Below, piece after piece: positions 36,670 through 48,025 of a DNA stretch of 64,000 nt; positions within the stretch are counted from its first letter, which is position 1; every line of letters begins with the position of its first letter. The position numbers were made by a program, and so were the translations under genes. The notes under the pieces were generated by a model that saw nothing but the letters and a program-made list of their open reading frames with translations, made no database searches and had not been told where the DNA came from. Location: positions 58,167-122,166 of the forward strand of contig NZ_JHVK01000011.1 in NCBI RefSeq assembly GCF_000620105.1, written 5' to 3'. The DNA is from Microvirgula aerodenitrificans DSM 15089. Lineage in GTDB: Bacteria > Pseudomonadota > Gammaproteobacteria > Burkholderiales > Aquaspirillaceae.

Positions 36670-37827
36670 TCAACGGGCGGCCGTTCTGGCACCGCCCACG
36701 GTGGACACCGGGACCCAGGCCCCGTTGCGCACCTGGTAGAGGGTAAAGGCCGGGTCGAGCAGATTGCCTTCCCGGTCGAAGGCGATCCGGCCGGTCACGC
36801 CGGCGTAGTTCACCTTCTTCAGCGCCGGCAGGTATTTGGCCGGCTCGGTGGAGTTGGCTGCCTGCATTGCCGCGATCAGTGTCCGCGTCGCGTCATAGGC
36901 AAACGGTGCATGCAGCTCGATCGGCGTGTGGAAACGGGCGCGGTAGGCGCTCTCGAACGCCTTGCCGCCGGGCATGCGCGCTATCGGCAAACCGGGCTCC
37001 AGCGCCGTCACGCCTTCGCCGTCAGGACCGGCGAGCTTGAGGAAGGTCTGACTGACAAAGCCGCCGGCGCCCAGCAGCGTGGCCTGGATACCCAGCTGCT
37101 TCATGCGACGGGCGATCGGCGCCGCCTGTGCATCCAGCCCGCCGAAGAACACCAGATCGGCCTTCTTGCCCTTGACCGAGGTCAGCACCGCGCTGAAGTC
37201 GGTAGTCTTGTCGTTCACGTACTCGCGCCCGAGCACATGGCCGCCAGCGGCCTGCACCCCCTTGATGAACTGATCGGCCAGTCCGGCGCCAAACGAGGTG
37301 CGGTCGTCGATAACCACGATGCGTCCGGCCTTCAGTGCCTGCACCGCATAGCGGCCGGTATGGCTGCCGCCGACGTCATCGTGGCCCATGGCGCGAAAAG
37401 CCGTGGCATAGCCCTGTCGGGTGTACTGGTGGCCGGTCGAGGCCGGGGCGATTTCCGGAATGCCGGCGTCGCGATAAATGCGCGATGCCGGGATGCTGGT
37501 GCCGGTATTCCAGTGACCAACCACGCCGACCACGCCGGCATCGACCAGCCGCTGGGCAACCGTCACGGCCGTGCGCGGATCGGACTGGTCATCTTCCGGC
37601 ACCAGGGTGAACGTCACCGCCCGCCCGCCAATCACCGGCCGGGCGCGATTGGCATCGTCAATGGCCAGCCGGGCGCCGTTTTCCAGATCCTTGCCGATCC
37701 GGCCGGACGGACCGGTCAGCGGGCCGGCAAAGCCGATCCTGACTTCCTGGCCGGCCGCGTGGGCGGCCGAAGCGATGCCAAGTACCGCCAGCGTGACGGC
37801 AGAAAAGGTGCGAAGAAAACGTGTCAT
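36670..37827 (-). CDS. Periplasmic branched-chain-amino-acid-type substrate-binding protein
   Basis: 385 residues with a signal peptide (MTRFLRTFSAVTLAVLGIASAAHA) and the LivJ/Peripla_BP_6 fold: VRIGFAGPLTGPSGRIGKD, LVPEDDQSDPRTAVTVAQRL, VGVVGHWNTGTSIPAS, IAPASTGHQYTRQGY and VVIDDRTSFGAGLADQF. It is the first gene of a minus-strand operon with the two thiazoline-carboxylate genes, 24 bases upstream of them. No permease or ATPase gene is near, so it is an orphan that must share a membrane complex encoded elsewhere. The ligand is probably the compound degraded by its neighbours. Confidence 0.9.
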   Translation of the reverse strand: MTRFLRTFSAVTLAVLGIASAAHAAGQEVRIGFAGPLTGPSGRIGKDLENGARLAIDDANRARPVIGGRAVTFTLVPEDDQSDPRTAVTVAQRLVDAGVVGVVGHWNTGTSIPASRIYRDAGIPEIAPASTGHQYTRQGYATAFRAMGHDDVGGSHTGRYAVQALKAGRIVVIDDRTSFGAGLADQFIKGVQAAGGHVLGREYVNDKTTDFSAVLTSVKGKKADLVFFGGLDAQAAPIARRMKQLGIQATLLGAGGFVSQTFLKLAGPDGEGVTALEPGLPIARMPGGKAFESAYRARFHTPIELHAPFAYDATRTLIAAMQAANSTEPAKYLPALKKVNYAGVTGRIAFDREGNLLDPAFTLYQVRNGAWVPVSTVGGARTAAR

Positions 37828-38034
37828 GGGAGATCCAGTCGTGATGGGCTACTGCCGTTAATGTTGAAAAATATTAAATAACCACTTCACGAACTGACAA
37901 ATAATGATTACGAATAAGCTGATTCGATTTATTCAGAAAGCAATTTATCGCTTTTTATCATCAAGATACAAATCATCGCCATTTTTCTGATATTGAGATA
38001 TTATTCAAATAATGAATTAATTTCACATATCAAA
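37828..38034. promoter_or_regulatory. AT-rich divergent promoter region
   Basis: About 200 gene-free bases between the divergent binding-protein and regulator genes. It is strikingly A+T rich (37861-38034) compared with flanking coding DNA, as expected for a shared promoter/operator. TTG at 37993 is in frame with the regulator but no ribosome binding site supports it. Confidence 0.5.
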
Positions 38035-39033
38035 ATGGAAACAACTCCCGATTATCAGAACGATCCCCCGCTGCGGGCACTGCGCACCTTCGAGGCCTTT
38101 GCCCGGCTCGATACCGTCACTGCCGCTGCTCGCGAACTGGGCATCACCGCCTCGGCGGTCAGTCATCAACTGCGCCTGCTGGAAGAATTCCTGCAGACAC
38201 CGCTGACCGAGCGTCAGGGCCGCAAGCTGGTACTGACCGAAGCCGGCGGCGAGTACTACCGGGCCATCCGCTCGGCCTTTACCCTGCTGCGCGGGGCGAC
38301 CGGACAGGTGCTGGACAGCGCCAGCACGCGACAGATCACCCTCAGCGTAATTCCGCTGTTCGGGCTGGGCTGGCTGGTGCCGCGCCTGCCGTCCTTCCTT
38401 GCCGCCCACCCGGGGCTGGACCTGAACATTCTCTATGCCCACCACCGCAATTACCTCAGCGACGCGGCCGATCTGTCGGTACGGTTCGGCAGCGGCCAGT
38501 GGCGCGGCTATCGCAGCACGCGCCTGCTGCCGGGCGCGGCGGTACCGGTGTGCAGCCGGGAATTTCTCGATCGCCACGGACCACTGTCCGGCCCCGGGGC
38601 ACTGGCCGGACTGCCACAAGAAGTGCTGGCACGCATCCGCATTCACCTGCAGCTGGCCACCGGGACCGCCCCGCAGGCGGTGATCGAAGAGCCGGACATC
38701 ACCAGCCACGATCTGGTCATCGTCCGCGCGGCCATGAAATACATGGCGGAAAATATCGCCAGGCCGATCAGCCTGGAAGACATTTCACGCCATATCGGTA
38801 CCTACGAAAAAAAGCTGTCCAACGCGTTCCGCACCCATACCGGCAAGTCGGTATTCGAGTATCTGCGCGAGGAACGCCTGTGCCGCGCCCGCCAGCTGCT
38901 GTCGACCACGCCGCTGAGCATCCATGAAATCGCACTGGAAGTCGGTTTTTCCAGTGCAGCCAATTTTGCCACTTCATTTCGCGACCGGTTCGACACCACG
39001 CCGAGCGAATTCCGCAAGAACCCGGACGGCTGA
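38035..39033 (+). CDS. Chimeric regulator: LysR-type N terminus joined to AraC-type C terminus
   Basis: 332 residues from ATG 38035, one open frame. The first 190 are LysR/GcvA-like: HTH (LRALRTFEAFARLDTVTAAA, then LGITASAVSHQLRLLEEFL) and half of the effector domain (ITLSVIPLFGLGWLVPRLPSF, VCSREFLDRHGPL). At about residue 195 of this start the sequence changes to EVLARIRIHLQL, which looks like the last helix of a response-regulator receiver domain. A complete AraC HTH domain follows (ISLEDISRHIGTYEKKLSNAF; IHEIALEVGFSSAANFATSF; FDTTPSEFRKN). The LysR effector domain is therefore truncated. It is divergent from the binding-protein/ATC operon, the likely target. No strong ribosome binding site is seen. 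Confidence 0.85.
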   Translation: METTPDYQNDPPLRALRTFEAFARLDTVTAAARELGITASAVSHQLRLLEEFLQTPLTERQGRKLVLTEAGGEYYRAIRSAFTLLRGATGQVLDSASTRQITLSVIPLFGLGWLVPRLPSFLAAHPGLDLNILYAHHRNYLSDAADLSVRFGSGQWRGYRSTRLLPGAAVPVCSREFLDRHGPLSGPGALAGLPQEVLARIRIHLQLATGTAPQAVIEEPDITSHDLVIVRAAMKYMAENIARPISLEDISRHIGTYEKKLSNAFRTHTGKSVFEYLREERLCRARQLLSTTPLSIHEIALEVGFSSAANFATSFRDRFDTTPSEFRKNPDG

Positions 39034-39228
39034 TTCATCCCGGCTGATATTTTCGCGCCGACAAATCTTTTGTCATTGCCGGCAAACATTCGGATTACGG
39101 TAAACAGATAGCATGGTGCAGCCACAACCGGAATTTATTCCGCTGCTGCGGTCATTCCTCCAGTCGCCCCGGTTTTTGCGATGCCCGCGCGTTGCAGCGC
39201 TTCGCGGCATTGCTGACAAGGGAAGGTC

Positions 39229-40392
39229 ATGAAGGTTACGAAGGTCATGGAAAACAACGGCTCGAAGCCCCCGTCGTATTACTACGCCAATCCGAATCTG
39301 GTGATTCAGAAGCTGCGTGCCCGCTGTCAGGCCCTCAATGACGAACAGGAGCAGTTGCTCGAACGCATCGACCTGCTCGAACTGACCAACCGGCGGCTCA
39401 AGCAGCTGGTGGCCATCGACGAGCTGACCGGCGCCTTCAACCGGCGTCATTTCAACAAGCTGTTCGAGACTTCACTGAGCCTGCACCGGCGCGATGCGCC
39501 ACTGGCGCTGTGCCTGTTCGATCTCGACAACTTCAAGGCCTACAACGACTTCTATGGCCATCCGGCCGGGGATACCGTGCTGCGCGAAGTGGCCACTGCG
39601 ATCCGCGGCAAACTGCGCCGCACCAGCGACAGCCTGTCCCGGCTTGGCGGAGAGGAATTCGGCGTGCTGTTCTCGGCCGAATCGGCCGACAAGGCCTGCG
39701 CCTTTGTCGCCCAGCTGCAGCAGGTCGTCACCGACCTGGCCATTCCGCACGCCTGCAACCCGCCCGGCATCGTCACCGCCAGCTTTGGCACGGTCTGGTG
39801 GAATGCGCATGACGAGCAGCGGCTCGGGGCTGACCAGATCTACGCCACCGTCGACACCCTGCTGTACGACGCCAAGGCCGCCGGCCGCAACCGCTCGGTG
39901 ATCGACGAGCTCGGGCATGCCTTCAACCGCTGCCATGTCGGCCCGGCTTTCGATGCAGCGCTGGCCCGCCACCACCGGGCCGACCCGCTGGCGTTCTGCG
40001 TGGTCGAGATCGACAACTTCAAGGCATTCAGCCATCTGAACGGCCCGGAAACCATCGACAAGGCCCTGCGCGCCATCACCCATGTCGTCCAGGTACGGCT
40101 GCGCCGCGCCAGCGACACCATGCTGCAGACCGGATCGGAGCAGTTCAGCATGCTGTTCTCTGCCAGTTCGCCGGCCATGGCCGAGCAGTTTGTCGAGCAC
40201 ATGCGCGCGGCCGTCAGTGCGCTCGGCATCCCTCACCCCGGCCATCCGCTCGGCGTGGTGACCGCCAGTTTCCGCATTGTCTGGCTCGGCGCCGAGGAAA
40301 TGACCGCCGACCAGATGACGCAGACCGTCAACAGCCTGCTGCACCGGCCACGCAAGTCGGTGCTGAACCAGGTCAGCCTGGAGATGCTGTAG
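39229..40392 (+). CDS. Tandem GGDEF protein (one active-looking, one degenerate domain)
   Basis: 387 residues. A short N-terminal coiled coil (residues 25-62) leads into GGDEF domain 1 ([33 protein letters not shown]-site, then LGGEEF), which should make cyclic di-GMP with product inhibition. A second copy starts at [13 protein letters not shown]; it keeps EIDNFKAF but has GSEQF in place of GGDEF and no I-site, so it is probably a binding or regulatory domain. Both copies end with a matching TASFGTVWW / TASFRIVWL strand, showing an internal duplication. AGGGA precedes the ATG; an alternative ATG is at 39247. The protein is soluble, with no sensor domain. Confidence 0.9.
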   Translation: MKVTKVMENNGSKPPSYYYANPNLVIQKLRARCQALNDEQEQLLERIDLLELTNRRLKQLVAIDELTGAFNRRHFNKLFETSLSLHRRDAPLALCLFDLDNFKAYNDFYGHPAGDTVLREVATAIRGKLRRTSDSLSRLGGEEFGVLFSAESADKACAFVAQLQQVVTDLAIPHACNPPGIVTASFGTVWWNAHDEQRLGADQIYATVDTLLYDAKAAGRNRSVIDELGHAFNRCHVGPAFDAALARHHRADPLAFCVVEIDNFKAFSHLNGPETIDKALRAITHVVQVRLRRASDTMLQTGSEQFSMLFSASSPAMAEQFVEHMRAAVSALGIPHPGHPLGVVTASFRIVWLGAEEMTADQMTQTVNSLLHRPRKSVLNQVSLEML

Positions 40393-40416
40393 GGTCAGGC
40401 CGCCGTCAGATGCCCG

Positions 40417-40450
40417 CCCGCGTGCGACAGGGGTCGCACGCGGGTTTTTT
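40417..40450 (+). terminator. Rho-independent terminator
   Basis: CCCGCGTGCGAC, a 4-base loop, GTCGCACGCGGG and then six T residues. It lies 25 bases past the stop of the tandem GGDEF gene and before the mdtABC operon. Confidence 0.92.
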
Positions 40451-40555
40451 CGTCTGGACGCACTTCTTCCACAGTTTCTTCATTCTCTGGCGACAGGCGG
40501 CTGCTACCCTGCTCACGATCCGGTCATTCCCGTCCGTCCATTTCGCGCAAAGCCC

Positions 40556-41803
40556 ATGAATCCGTCCACGTCCCCGAAATCCGGCGCCCGTCGCCGCTGG
40601 TCCCTGCTCCTGATCGCCGCCGTCGTCATCGGTGGTCTCGGCTACGGCATCTACTCGCTGCGCCAGCAGAGCGCGGCCGGCGCCGCGAACGGACCCGGCG
40701 GACCCGGCGGCAGAATGCCGCAGCCGCCGGTGCAGGTGGCTACCGCCAGCACGGCCGATGTGCCGGTCTGGCTCGGCGGACTCGGCACCGTGACCGCCGC
40801 CAGCACCGTAACGGTCAAGAGCCGGGTCGACGGCCAGTTGATGAAGCTGCACTTCACCGAGGGACAGACGGTCAGGGCCGGCCAGCTGCTGGCCGAAATC
40901 GACCCGCGGCCATTCCAGGTCAGCCTGGCGCAGGCCGAAGGCCAGCTGGCCAAGGATCAGGCCGATCTGGACAATGCCCGCGCCGACCTCGCCCGCTACC
41001 GCACCCTGCTGGCGCAGGAGTCGATCGCGGCGCAGAAGGTCGACACCCAGGCCTCGCTGGTGCGCCAGTTGCAGGGCACGGTCAAGGCGGATCGCGCCCA
41101 GGTGGACTCGGCACGGCTGCAGCTCGATTACAGCCGGGTCACCGCACCGGTCAGCGGCCGGGTCGGCCTCAAGCAGGTCGATGTCGGCAACCAGATTTCG
41201 TCCGGCGACACCACCGGCATCGTGGTCATCACCCAGGTCCAGCCGATCCAGGTACTGTTCACCCTGCCGGAAACGCAGCTGCCCTCCATCCTGGCGCCGC
41301 TGAACGCCGGCCAGACGCTGACGGTCGAGGCCTGGGACCGGGAGATGAAGCAGCGGCAGGCGGTCGGCAGGCTGCTGACGCTCGACAACCAGATCGACAC
41401 CAGCACCGGCACCATCAAGCTGAAGGCCGAATTCGCCAACACGGACGGCACGCTGTTCCCGAACCAGTTCGTCAATGCCCGCGTTCGCGCCGGCACGCTG
41501 TCGCAGGCGGTAGTGGTACCGGTTGCGGCCGTGCAGACCGGCAAGAAAGGCAGCTACGTGTGGGTGGTCGGGGCGGACAACAAGGTCGCCATGCGCCAGG
41601 TATCGACCACGGCCGGCGATGGCACGCGCGTGGTCATCAGCAAGGGCGTCCAGGCCGGCGAGCGGCTGGTGACCGACGGCGTCGACAAGCTGACGGCGGG
41701 CGCCCGGGTCGAGATCGTCGATCCCGCCCGTCTCGAACGCAATCGTGCCGCCGCGGCCAGCAAGCCGGCCGCGCAGAAACGCCACAAGGGCCAGCCGCAA
41801 TGA
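40556..41803 (+). CDS. mdtA: RND efflux periplasmic adaptor (MdtA-like)
   Basis: 415 residues. It links the inner-membrane pump to the outer-membrane channel. An N-terminal membrane anchor ([21 protein letters not shown]) is followed by a Gly/Pro-rich linker and the barrel-sandwich ([20 protein letters not shown]). Then come an alpha-hairpin ([22 protein letters not shown]), the second lipoyl half ([22 protein letters not shown]) and the beta-barrel and membrane-proximal domains ([24 protein letters not shown]). It is the first gene of an mdtABC-type operon, 38 bases before mdtB, with a terminator upstream. Confidence 0.93.
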   Translation: MNPSTSPKSGARRRWSLLLIAAVVIGGLGYGIYSLRQQSAAGAANGPGGPGGRMPQPPVQVATASTADVPVWLGGLGTVTAASTVTVKSRVDGQLMKLHFTEGQTVRAGQLLAEIDPRPFQVSLAQAEGQLAKDQADLDNARADLARYRTLLAQESIAAQKVDTQASLVRQLQGTVKADRAQVDSARLQLDYSRVTAPVSGRVGLKQVDVGNQISSGDTTGIVVITQVQPIQVLFTLPETQLPSILAPLNAGQTLTVEAWDREMKQRQAVGRLLTLDNQIDTSTGTIKLKAEFANTDGTLFPNQFVNARVRAGTLSQAVVVPVAAVQTGKKGSYVWVVGADNKVAMRQVSTTAGDGTRVVISKGVQAGERLVTDGVDKLTAGARVEIVDPARLERNRAAAASKPAAQKRHKGQPQ

Positions 41804-41840
41804 GCGGCCGCCGCCTGCCCGCTGACGGCCGGAGACCGGC

Positions 41841-44800
41841 ATGAACCCGTCCCGCCCGTTTATCCTGCGCCCGGTCGCGACCACGCTGCTGATGGTGGCA
41901 CTGCTGCTGGCCGGTCTGGTCGGCTACCGCGCCCTGTCGATCTCCGCGCTGCCGGAAGTCGACTACCCGACCATCCAGGTGGTCACGCTGTATCCGGGCG
42001 CCAGCCCCGACGTGACGACGTCGTCGATCACCGCGCCACTGGAGCGGCAGTTCGGCCAGATGTCCGGCCTCAAGCAGATGTCGTCGCAAAGCTCCGGCGG
42101 TGCGTCGGTCATCACCCTGCAGTTCAACCTCGACCTCAGCCTCGACGTGGCCGAGCAGGAAGTGCAGGCAGCCATCAATGCCGCCAACAGCCTGCTGCCA
42201 GGCGATCTGCCGAATCCGCCGATCTACAGCAAGGTCAACCCGGCCGATCCGCCGGTACTGACCCTGGCCGTCACTTCGCAGACCCTGCCGATGACCCGGG
42301 TCCAGGATCTGGTCGACACCCGGGTCGCGCAGAAGCTGTCGCAGGTATCCGGCGTCGGCCTGGTCACCCTGTCCGGCGGCCAGCGGCCGGCGGTGCGGGT
42401 CAACCTGAATCCGCGCGCGCTGGCGGCCTACGGCCTCGACAGCGAGGCCGTGCGGACCGCCATTTCCGGCGCCAACGTCAATTCGGCCAAGGGCAGCTTC
42501 GACGGCCCGACCCGCGCGACCACGCTGTCGGCCAATGACCAGCTGACATCGCCGGACGACTACCTGAAGCTGATCATCGCCTACAAGAACGGCGCGCCGG
42601 TCCGGCTGGCCGATGTCGCCACCATTGCCGAGGGCGCGGAGAACAACAAGCTGTCGGCCTGGGCCGACCATGATCCGGCCATCATCCTCAATGTCCAGCG
42701 TCAGCCCGGGGCGAATGTCATCAAGACGGTGGACCGCATCCGCGAGATCCTGCCGACCCTGCAGGCTTCGCTGCCGGGGGCGGTCGAAGTCAGGATCCTG
42801 ACCGACCGCACCTCGACCATCCGCGCCTCGGTCAGGGACGTGCAGTTCGAGCTGATGCTCGCCGTGGCACTGGTGGTGATGGTGATTTTCCTGTTCCTGC
42901 GCAATCTGTCGGCCACGGTGATTCCCAGTGTCGCCGTGCCGCTGTCGCTGGTCGGCACTTTCGGTGTCATGTACCTGGCCGGCTTCTCGATGAACAACCT
43001 GACGCTGATGGCACTGACCATCGCCACCGGTTTCGTGGTCGACGACGCCATCGTGGTGATCGAGAACATCACCCGTTATCTGGAAGAAGGCGACACGCCG
43101 CTGCAGGCGGCGCTGAAGGGGGCCGGCGAAATCGGCTTCACCATCATTTCACTGACCTTCTCGCTGGTCGCCGTACTGATCCCGCTGCTGTTCATGGGCG
43201 ATGTGGTCGGCCGGCTGTTCCGCGAATTTGCCGTCACCCTGGCGGTCGCCATCCTGATTTCCGGCGTGATCTCGCTGACGCTGACGCCAATGATGTGCGC
43301 CAGGCTGCTGCGCCACGTGCCGCCGGAGCGGCAAAGCCGCTTTTCCCGCGCCAGCGAGCGCTTTTTCGACCGCGTCATTGCCCGCTACGGCCGCTACCTG
43401 AACTGGGTGCTCGAACACCAGCGGCTGACGCTGTCGGTGGCGGTCGGCACGCTCGCCCTGACGCTGCTGCTGTTCTGGCTGATCCCGAAGGGCTTTTTCC
43501 CGCAGCAGGACAACGGCGTGATCCAGGGCATCACCGAGGCGCCGCAGACGGTGTCGTTCGCGGTCATGGCCGAGCGCCAGCAGCAGGTGGCGGCACGTCT
43601 GCTGCAGGACCCGGACGTGGAAAGCCTGTCGTCGTTTATCGGTATCGACGGCAGCAATGCGTCGCTGAACAGCGGCCGCCTGCAGATCAATCTCAAGCCG
43701 CTCGACCAGCGCGCCGAGCGGGCGCCCGCCATCATCAACCGGCTGCAGCAGCGGGTAGCCGACATTCCCGGCATCAAGCTGTACATGCAGCCGATCCAGG
43801 ACCTGACCATCGAGGACAGCATCAGTCGTACCCAGTACCAGTTCACCCTGCAGGCCGGCACCCAGGAAGAACTGGGCAAGTGGATACCGGCCCTGGTCGA
43901 GCGGCTGAAAACCGTGCCGGCACTGGCCGACGTGACCAGCGACCTGCAGGACCAGGGGCTGGTGGCCCAGGTCGACATCGACCGCGACGCCGCCAGCCGG
44001 CTCGGCATTACCGTCGCCCAGATCGACAACGCACTGTACGACGCCTTCGGCCAGCGGATGGTCTCGACCATCTTCACCCAGGCCAACCAGTATCGGGTAG
44101 TGCTCGGCGTCGAGCCACGCCATTCAGCCGGTCCGCAGGCGCTGGAGGGCATCTACCTGACCGGCAGCAACGGCAGCACGGTGCCGCTGACCGCCGTGGC
44201 CCGCGTCAGTGAACGCAGCGGTTCGCTGGTGCTGAACCATCTGGCGCAGTTCCCGTCGGCAACGGTGTCGTTCAACCTGGCATCCGGCGTATCGCTCGGC
44301 GATGCGGTGCAGGCCATTCGCGCCGCCGAGCGCGGCATCGGCATGCCGGCGGACATCATCACCAGCTTCCAGGGCGCGGCGCTGGCGTTCGAGGCCTCGC
44401 TGAACAGCACCCTGTGGCTGATCGTTGCCGCCATCGTGGCGATGTATATCGTGCTCGGCGTGCTGTACGAAAGCTATATCCACCCGATCACCATCCTGTC
44501 CACCCTGCCCACCGCCGGCGTCGGCGCACTGCTGTCGCTGATGCTGGCCGGGCAGGATCTCAGCGTGATCGCCATCATCGGCATCATCCTGCTGATCGGC
44601 ATCGTCAAGAAGAACGCGATCATGATGATCGACTTCGCCCTGGCAGCCGAACGTGAACGCGGGCTGCCGCCGCGCGAGGCCATCTACCAGGCCTGCCTGC
44701 TGCGCTTCCGCCCGATCCTGATGACCACCATGGCGGCCCTGCTCAGCGCGCTGCCGATGATGTTCAGCACCGGGATCGGCGCCGAGCTGCGCCGCCCGCT

Positions 44801-44930
44801 CGGCGTGGCCATGGTTGGCGGGCTGGTGCTCAGCCAGGTACTGACGCTGTTCACCACCCCGGTGATCTATCTGGCCTTCGACCGGCTGGCGCAGCGCCTG
44901 CGCCGCCGTGATCCGGACAGCGCAGCATGA
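41841..44930 (+). CDS. mdtB: RND multidrug efflux pump subunit (MdtB-like)
   Basis: 1029 residues with twelve transmembrane helices and two large periplasmic loops. The proton-relay Asp pair is in helix 4 ([14 protein letters not shown]). Other RND signatures are [19 protein letters not shown] at the N terminus, [16 protein letters not shown] and [16 protein letters not shown]. MdtB and MdtC form a heterotrimeric pump for bile salts, novobiocin and other compounds in enterics. GGAGA precedes the start. The stop overlaps the next gene's start (ATGA at 44927-44930), giving balanced synthesis of the two subunits. Confidence 0.93.
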   Translation: MNPSRPFILRPVATTLLMVALLLAGLVGYRALSISALPEVDYPTIQVVTLYPGASPDVTTSSITAPLERQFGQMSGLKQMSSQSSGGASVITLQFNLDLSLDVAEQEVQAAINAANSLLPGDLPNPPIYSKVNPADPPVLTLAVTSQTLPMTRVQDLVDTRVAQKLSQVSGVGLVTLSGGQRPAVRVNLNPRALAAYGLDSEAVRTAISGANVNSAKGSFDGPTRATTLSANDQLTSPDDYLKLIIAYKNGAPVRLADVATIAEGAENNKLSAWADHDPAIILNVQRQPGANVIKTVDRIREILPTLQASLPGAVEVRILTDRTSTIRASVRDVQFELMLAVALVVMVIFLFLRNLSATVIPSVAVPLSLVGTFGVMYLAGFSMNNLTLMALTIATGFVVDDAIVVIENITRYLEEGDTPLQAALKGAGEIGFTIISLTFSLVAVLIPLLFMGDVVGRLFREFAVTLAVAILISGVISLTLTPMMCARLLRHVPPERQSRFSRASERFFDRVIARYGRYLNWVLEHQRLTLSVAVGTLALTLLLFWLIPKGFFPQQDNGVIQGITEAPQTVSFAVMAERQQQVAARLLQDPDVESLSSFIGIDGSNASLNSGRLQINLKPLDQRAERAPAIINRLQQRVADIPGIKLYMQPIQDLTIEDSISRTQYQFTLQAGTQEELGKWIPALVERLKTVPALADVTSDLQDQGLVAQVDIDRDAASRLGITVAQIDNALYDAFGQRMVSTIFTQANQYRVVLGVEPRHSAGPQALEGIYLTGSNGSTVPLTAVARVSERSGSLVLNHLAQFPSATVSFNLASGVSLGDAVQAIRAAERGIGMPADIITSFQGAALAFEASLNSTLWLIVAAIVAMYIVLGVLYESYIHPITILSTLPTAGVGALLSLMLAGQDLSVIAIIGIILLIGIVKKNAIMMIDFALAAERERGLPPREAIYQACLLRFRPILMTTMAALLSALPMMFSTGIGAELRRPLGVAMVGGLVLSQVLTLFTTPVIYLAFDRLAQRLRRRDPDSAA

Positions 44931-47900
44931 GCGGCGGACCGTCCGATCTGTTCATCCACCGCCCGGTCGCGACCTGGCTGCTGACGATCGCCATTCTGTT
45001 CGCCGGCGCACTGGGCTTCCTGTTCCTGCCGGTGGCGCCGCTGCCGCAGGTCGACTACCCGACCATCTCGGTCTCGGCGTCGATGTCCGGCGCCAACTCG
45101 GAAACCATGGCATCGAGCGTGACCACGCCGCTGGAGCGCGCGCTGGGCCGCATTGCCGGGGTCACGGAAATGACCTCGCGCAGCTCGCTCGGCTCGTCGC
45201 GGATCACGCTGCAGTTCGAGCTGGACCGCGATATCGACGGCGCCGCGCGCGATGTGCAGGCAGCCATCAATGCCGCGCGCAGCCTGCTGCCATCCGGCCT
45301 GCCGAACAACCCGACCTATCGCAAGGCGAACCCGTCCGACTCGCCGATCCTGATCCTGTCGATGACCTCGGACACGCTGAGCCGCGGCAAGATGTACGAC
45401 ATCGCCTCGACGATTCTGGCCCAGCGCATTCTGCAGATCGAGGGCGTCGGCGACGTCAATGTCGGCGGCAGCTCGCTGCCGGCGGTGCGGGTCGAGGTCA
45501 ATCCGGATGCGCTGGCCAACCAGAACCTGTCGCTGACCGCGATCGGCAAGACCCTGTCCGCCGCCAACCAGCGCCGGCCGAAGGGCGCACTGGAGAAGGA
45601 CGACCGCCGCTGGCAGATCGAGGCCAACGACGAGGCGAAAACCGCCGCCGACTACGCGCCGCTGATCATCAGTTACAAGAACGGCGCCGCCGTGCGGCTC
45701 AGCGATGTGGCCACGGTCCGGGACGGCGAGCAGGACCGGCGCAATGCCGGCTACGCCAACGGCAAGGAATCGGTGATCCTGATTGTCACCCGCGCGCCGA
45801 ACGCCAATATCATCGCCACCGTCGACCGCATCAAGGCCGAACTGCCGATGCTGAAACGCCTGCTGCCGGGCGCGGTCGAGCTGAACATCAACCTCGATCG
45901 CTCGCCGAGCATCCGCGCGTCGCTGACCGAGGTCGAGCGCTCGCTGATGATCGCCGTCGGCCTGGTGATCCTGGTGGTCTACCTGTTCCTGAAGAACGGC
46001 CGCGCGACGCTGGTGCCGTGCGTGGCGGTACCGGTCTCGCTGATCGGCACCTTCGCCGCCATGTACCTGTGCGGCTTCAGCCTGAACAATCTGTCGCTGA
46101 TGGCGCTGACCATCGCCACCGGCTTCGTGGTCGACGACGCCATCGTGGTGATGGAGAACATCTCGCGCCATGTCGAGGCCGGCATGAAGCCGCTGCAGGC
46201 CGCCATGCAGGGCTCGCGCGAGGTCGGCTTCACCGTGCTGTCGATGAGCATTTCGCTGATCGCGGTCTTTATCCCGCTGCTGTTCATGGGCGATATCGTC
46301 GGCCGGCTGTTCCGCGAATTCGCCGTCACCCTGTCGGTGTCAATCCTGATCTCGCTGCTGGTATCGCTGACCACCACGCCGATGCTGTGCGCCCGGCTGC
46401 TGAAACCGGGCATGGAGGCAGAGAAAGGCAGCTGGCCGGTCCGCCGCTTCGGCATCCTGCTCAAGCGCATGCAGCGCGGCTACGGGCGGTCGCTGACCTG
46501 GGCGCTGGACCACGCCCGGCTGATGATCGCGCTGCTCGGCATTGCCATCGCCCTGAACGTCTATCTGTACGTGGCCATTCCGAAGGGTTTCTTCCCCGAG
46601 CAGGACAATGGCCAGATCGGCGGCTTTATCCGCGCCGACCAGAGCATTTCGTTCCAGGCGATGCGCGACAAGCTGGTGCGCTTCATGACCATCGTCCGTG
46701 CCGATCCGGCGGTGCAGAATATTTCCGCCTCGACCAGTGGCTCCAACAGCGGCCAGATGTTTATCGCCCTGAAACCGAAGGACCAGCGACCGCCGGCGGA
46801 GAAAGTCATCGCCCGGCTGCGCAAGCAGCTGTCGCAGGAGCCCGGCGCGCAACTGATGATGATGCCGATGCAGGATATCCGCGTCGGTGGCCGCCAGAGC
46901 AACTCGACCTACCAGTACACGCTGCAGTCGGACGACCTGGCCGCGCTGCGTCTGTGGGAGCCGAAGATCCGCGAGGCGTTCTCGAACGACCCGGGTCTGC
47001 TCGATGTCGATTCCGACCAGCAGGACAAGGGCGTCGAGACCTTCCTGACCTATGACCGCGATACGCTGTCCCGGCTCGGTCTGACCGTGGCCGACGTCAA
47101 CAGCACGCTGTATGCGGCCTTTGGCCAGAGCCAGGTATCGACCATCTACCAGCCGCTGAACCAGTACAAGGTGGTGGTCGAGGTGCAGCCGCAATATACC
47201 CAGAGCCCGGAGACACTGAAAAAGCTGTTCGTGGTCAACAGCGCCGGCACTTCCGTGCCGCTGTCGGCATTCGCCACCTGGCAGCCGACCAATGCGCCGC
47301 TGCAGGTCAATCACCAGGGCCAGTTCGCCGCAGCCACGCTGTCGTTCAATCTGCCTGACGGCAAGTCACTGTCCGACGCGACCGAAATCATCGATCGCAT
47401 CATGGCCGAACTTGGCGTGCCGTCCTCCGTCCACGGCAGTTTCCAGGGCACGGCCAAGGCCTTCCAGGACAATCTGCGCAACCAGTTGTTCCTGATACTG
47501 GCCGCACTGGTCACGGTCTATCTGGTGCTCGGCATCCTGTACGAAAGCTATATCCATCCGCTGACCATCCTGTCCACGCTGCCGTCGGCCGGCCTTGGCG
47601 CATTGCTGGCACTGATGCTGTTCAAGAGCGAATTCAGCCTGATCGCCCTGATCGGCGTGCTGCTGCTGATCGGCATCGTCAAGAAGAACGCGATCATGAT
47701 GATCGACTTCGCCCTGGTGGCCGAGCGCCGCGACGGCATGAGCCCGCGCCAGGCGATCCACGCCGCCTGCCTGCTGCGCTTCCGGCCGATCCTGATGACC
47801 ACACTGGCGGCCATTCTCGGCGCTGTGCCGCTGGCAATCGGCGGCGGCGACGGCGCCGAACTGCGCCGCCCGCTCGGCATCACCATCGTCGGCGGCCTGC

Positions 47901-48025
47901 TGATGAGCCAGTTGCTGACGCTGTACACCACCCCGGTGGTTTACCTTTACCTCGATCGTTTCCGTGCCTGGTGCCAACGCCAGTGGCGCGGCGAACCCGA
48001 TACGCAAGCAGGAGAACCGAGTTGA
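44927..48025 (+). CDS. mdtC: RND multidrug efflux pump subunit (MdtC-like)
   Basis: 1032 residues, paralogous to the upstream subunit and co-translated with it. Signatures: [19 protein letters not shown], helix-4 [39 protein letters not shown] and [18 protein letters not shown]. The order and the high similarity of two consecutive pump genes identify an MdtBC-type heteromeric pump rather than an AcrB-type homotrimer. Its stop overlaps the TTG start of the outer-membrane component (TTGA at 48022-48025). Confidence 0.93.
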   Translation: MSGGPSDLFIHRPVATWLLTIAILFAGALGFLFLPVAPLPQVDYPTISVSASMSGANSETMASSVTTPLERALGRIAGVTEMTSRSSLGSSRITLQFELDRDIDGAARDVQAAINAARSLLPSGLPNNPTYRKANPSDSPILILSMTSDTLSRGKMYDIASTILAQRILQIEGVGDVNVGGSSLPAVRVEVNPDALANQNLSLTAIGKTLSAANQRRPKGALEKDDRRWQIEANDEAKTAADYAPLIISYKNGAAVRLSDVATVRDGEQDRRNAGYANGKESVILIVTRAPNANIIATVDRIKAELPMLKRLLPGAVELNINLDRSPSIRASLTEVERSLMIAVGLVILVVYLFLKNGRATLVPCVAVPVSLIGTFAAMYLCGFSLNNLSLMALTIATGFVVDDAIVVMENISRHVEAGMKPLQAAMQGSREVGFTVLSMSISLIAVFIPLLFMGDIVGRLFREFAVTLSVSILISLLVSLTTTPMLCARLLKPGMEAEKGSWPVRRFGILLKRMQRGYGRSLTWALDHARLMIALLGIAIALNVYLYVAIPKGFFPEQDNGQIGGFIRADQSISFQAMRDKLVRFMTIVRADPAVQNISASTSGSNSGQMFIALKPKDQRPPAEKVIARLRKQLSQEPGAQLMMMPMQDIRVGGRQSNSTYQYTLQSDDLAALRLWEPKIREAFSNDPGLLDVDSDQQDKGVETFLTYDRDTLSRLGLTVADVNSTLYAAFGQSQVSTIYQPLNQYKVVVEVQPQYTQSPETLKKLFVVNSAGTSVPLSAFATWQPTNAPLQVNHQGQFAAATLSFNLPDGKSLSDATEIIDRIMAELGVPSSVHGSFQGTAKAFQDNLRNQLFLILAALVTVYLVLGILYESYIHPLTILSTLPSAGLGALLALMLFKSEFSLIALIGVLLLIGIVKKNAIMMIDFALVAERRDGMSPRQAIHAACLLRFRPILMTTLAAILGAVPLAIGGGDGAELRRPLGITIVGGLLMSQLLTLYTTPVVYLYLDRFRAWCQRQWRGEPDTQAGEPS

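Noticed and set aside
44908..47055. 715-codon plus-strand open frame overlapping mdtC
   Set aside because: Arg/Gly-rich out-of-frame reading; the RND pump frame is unambiguous.
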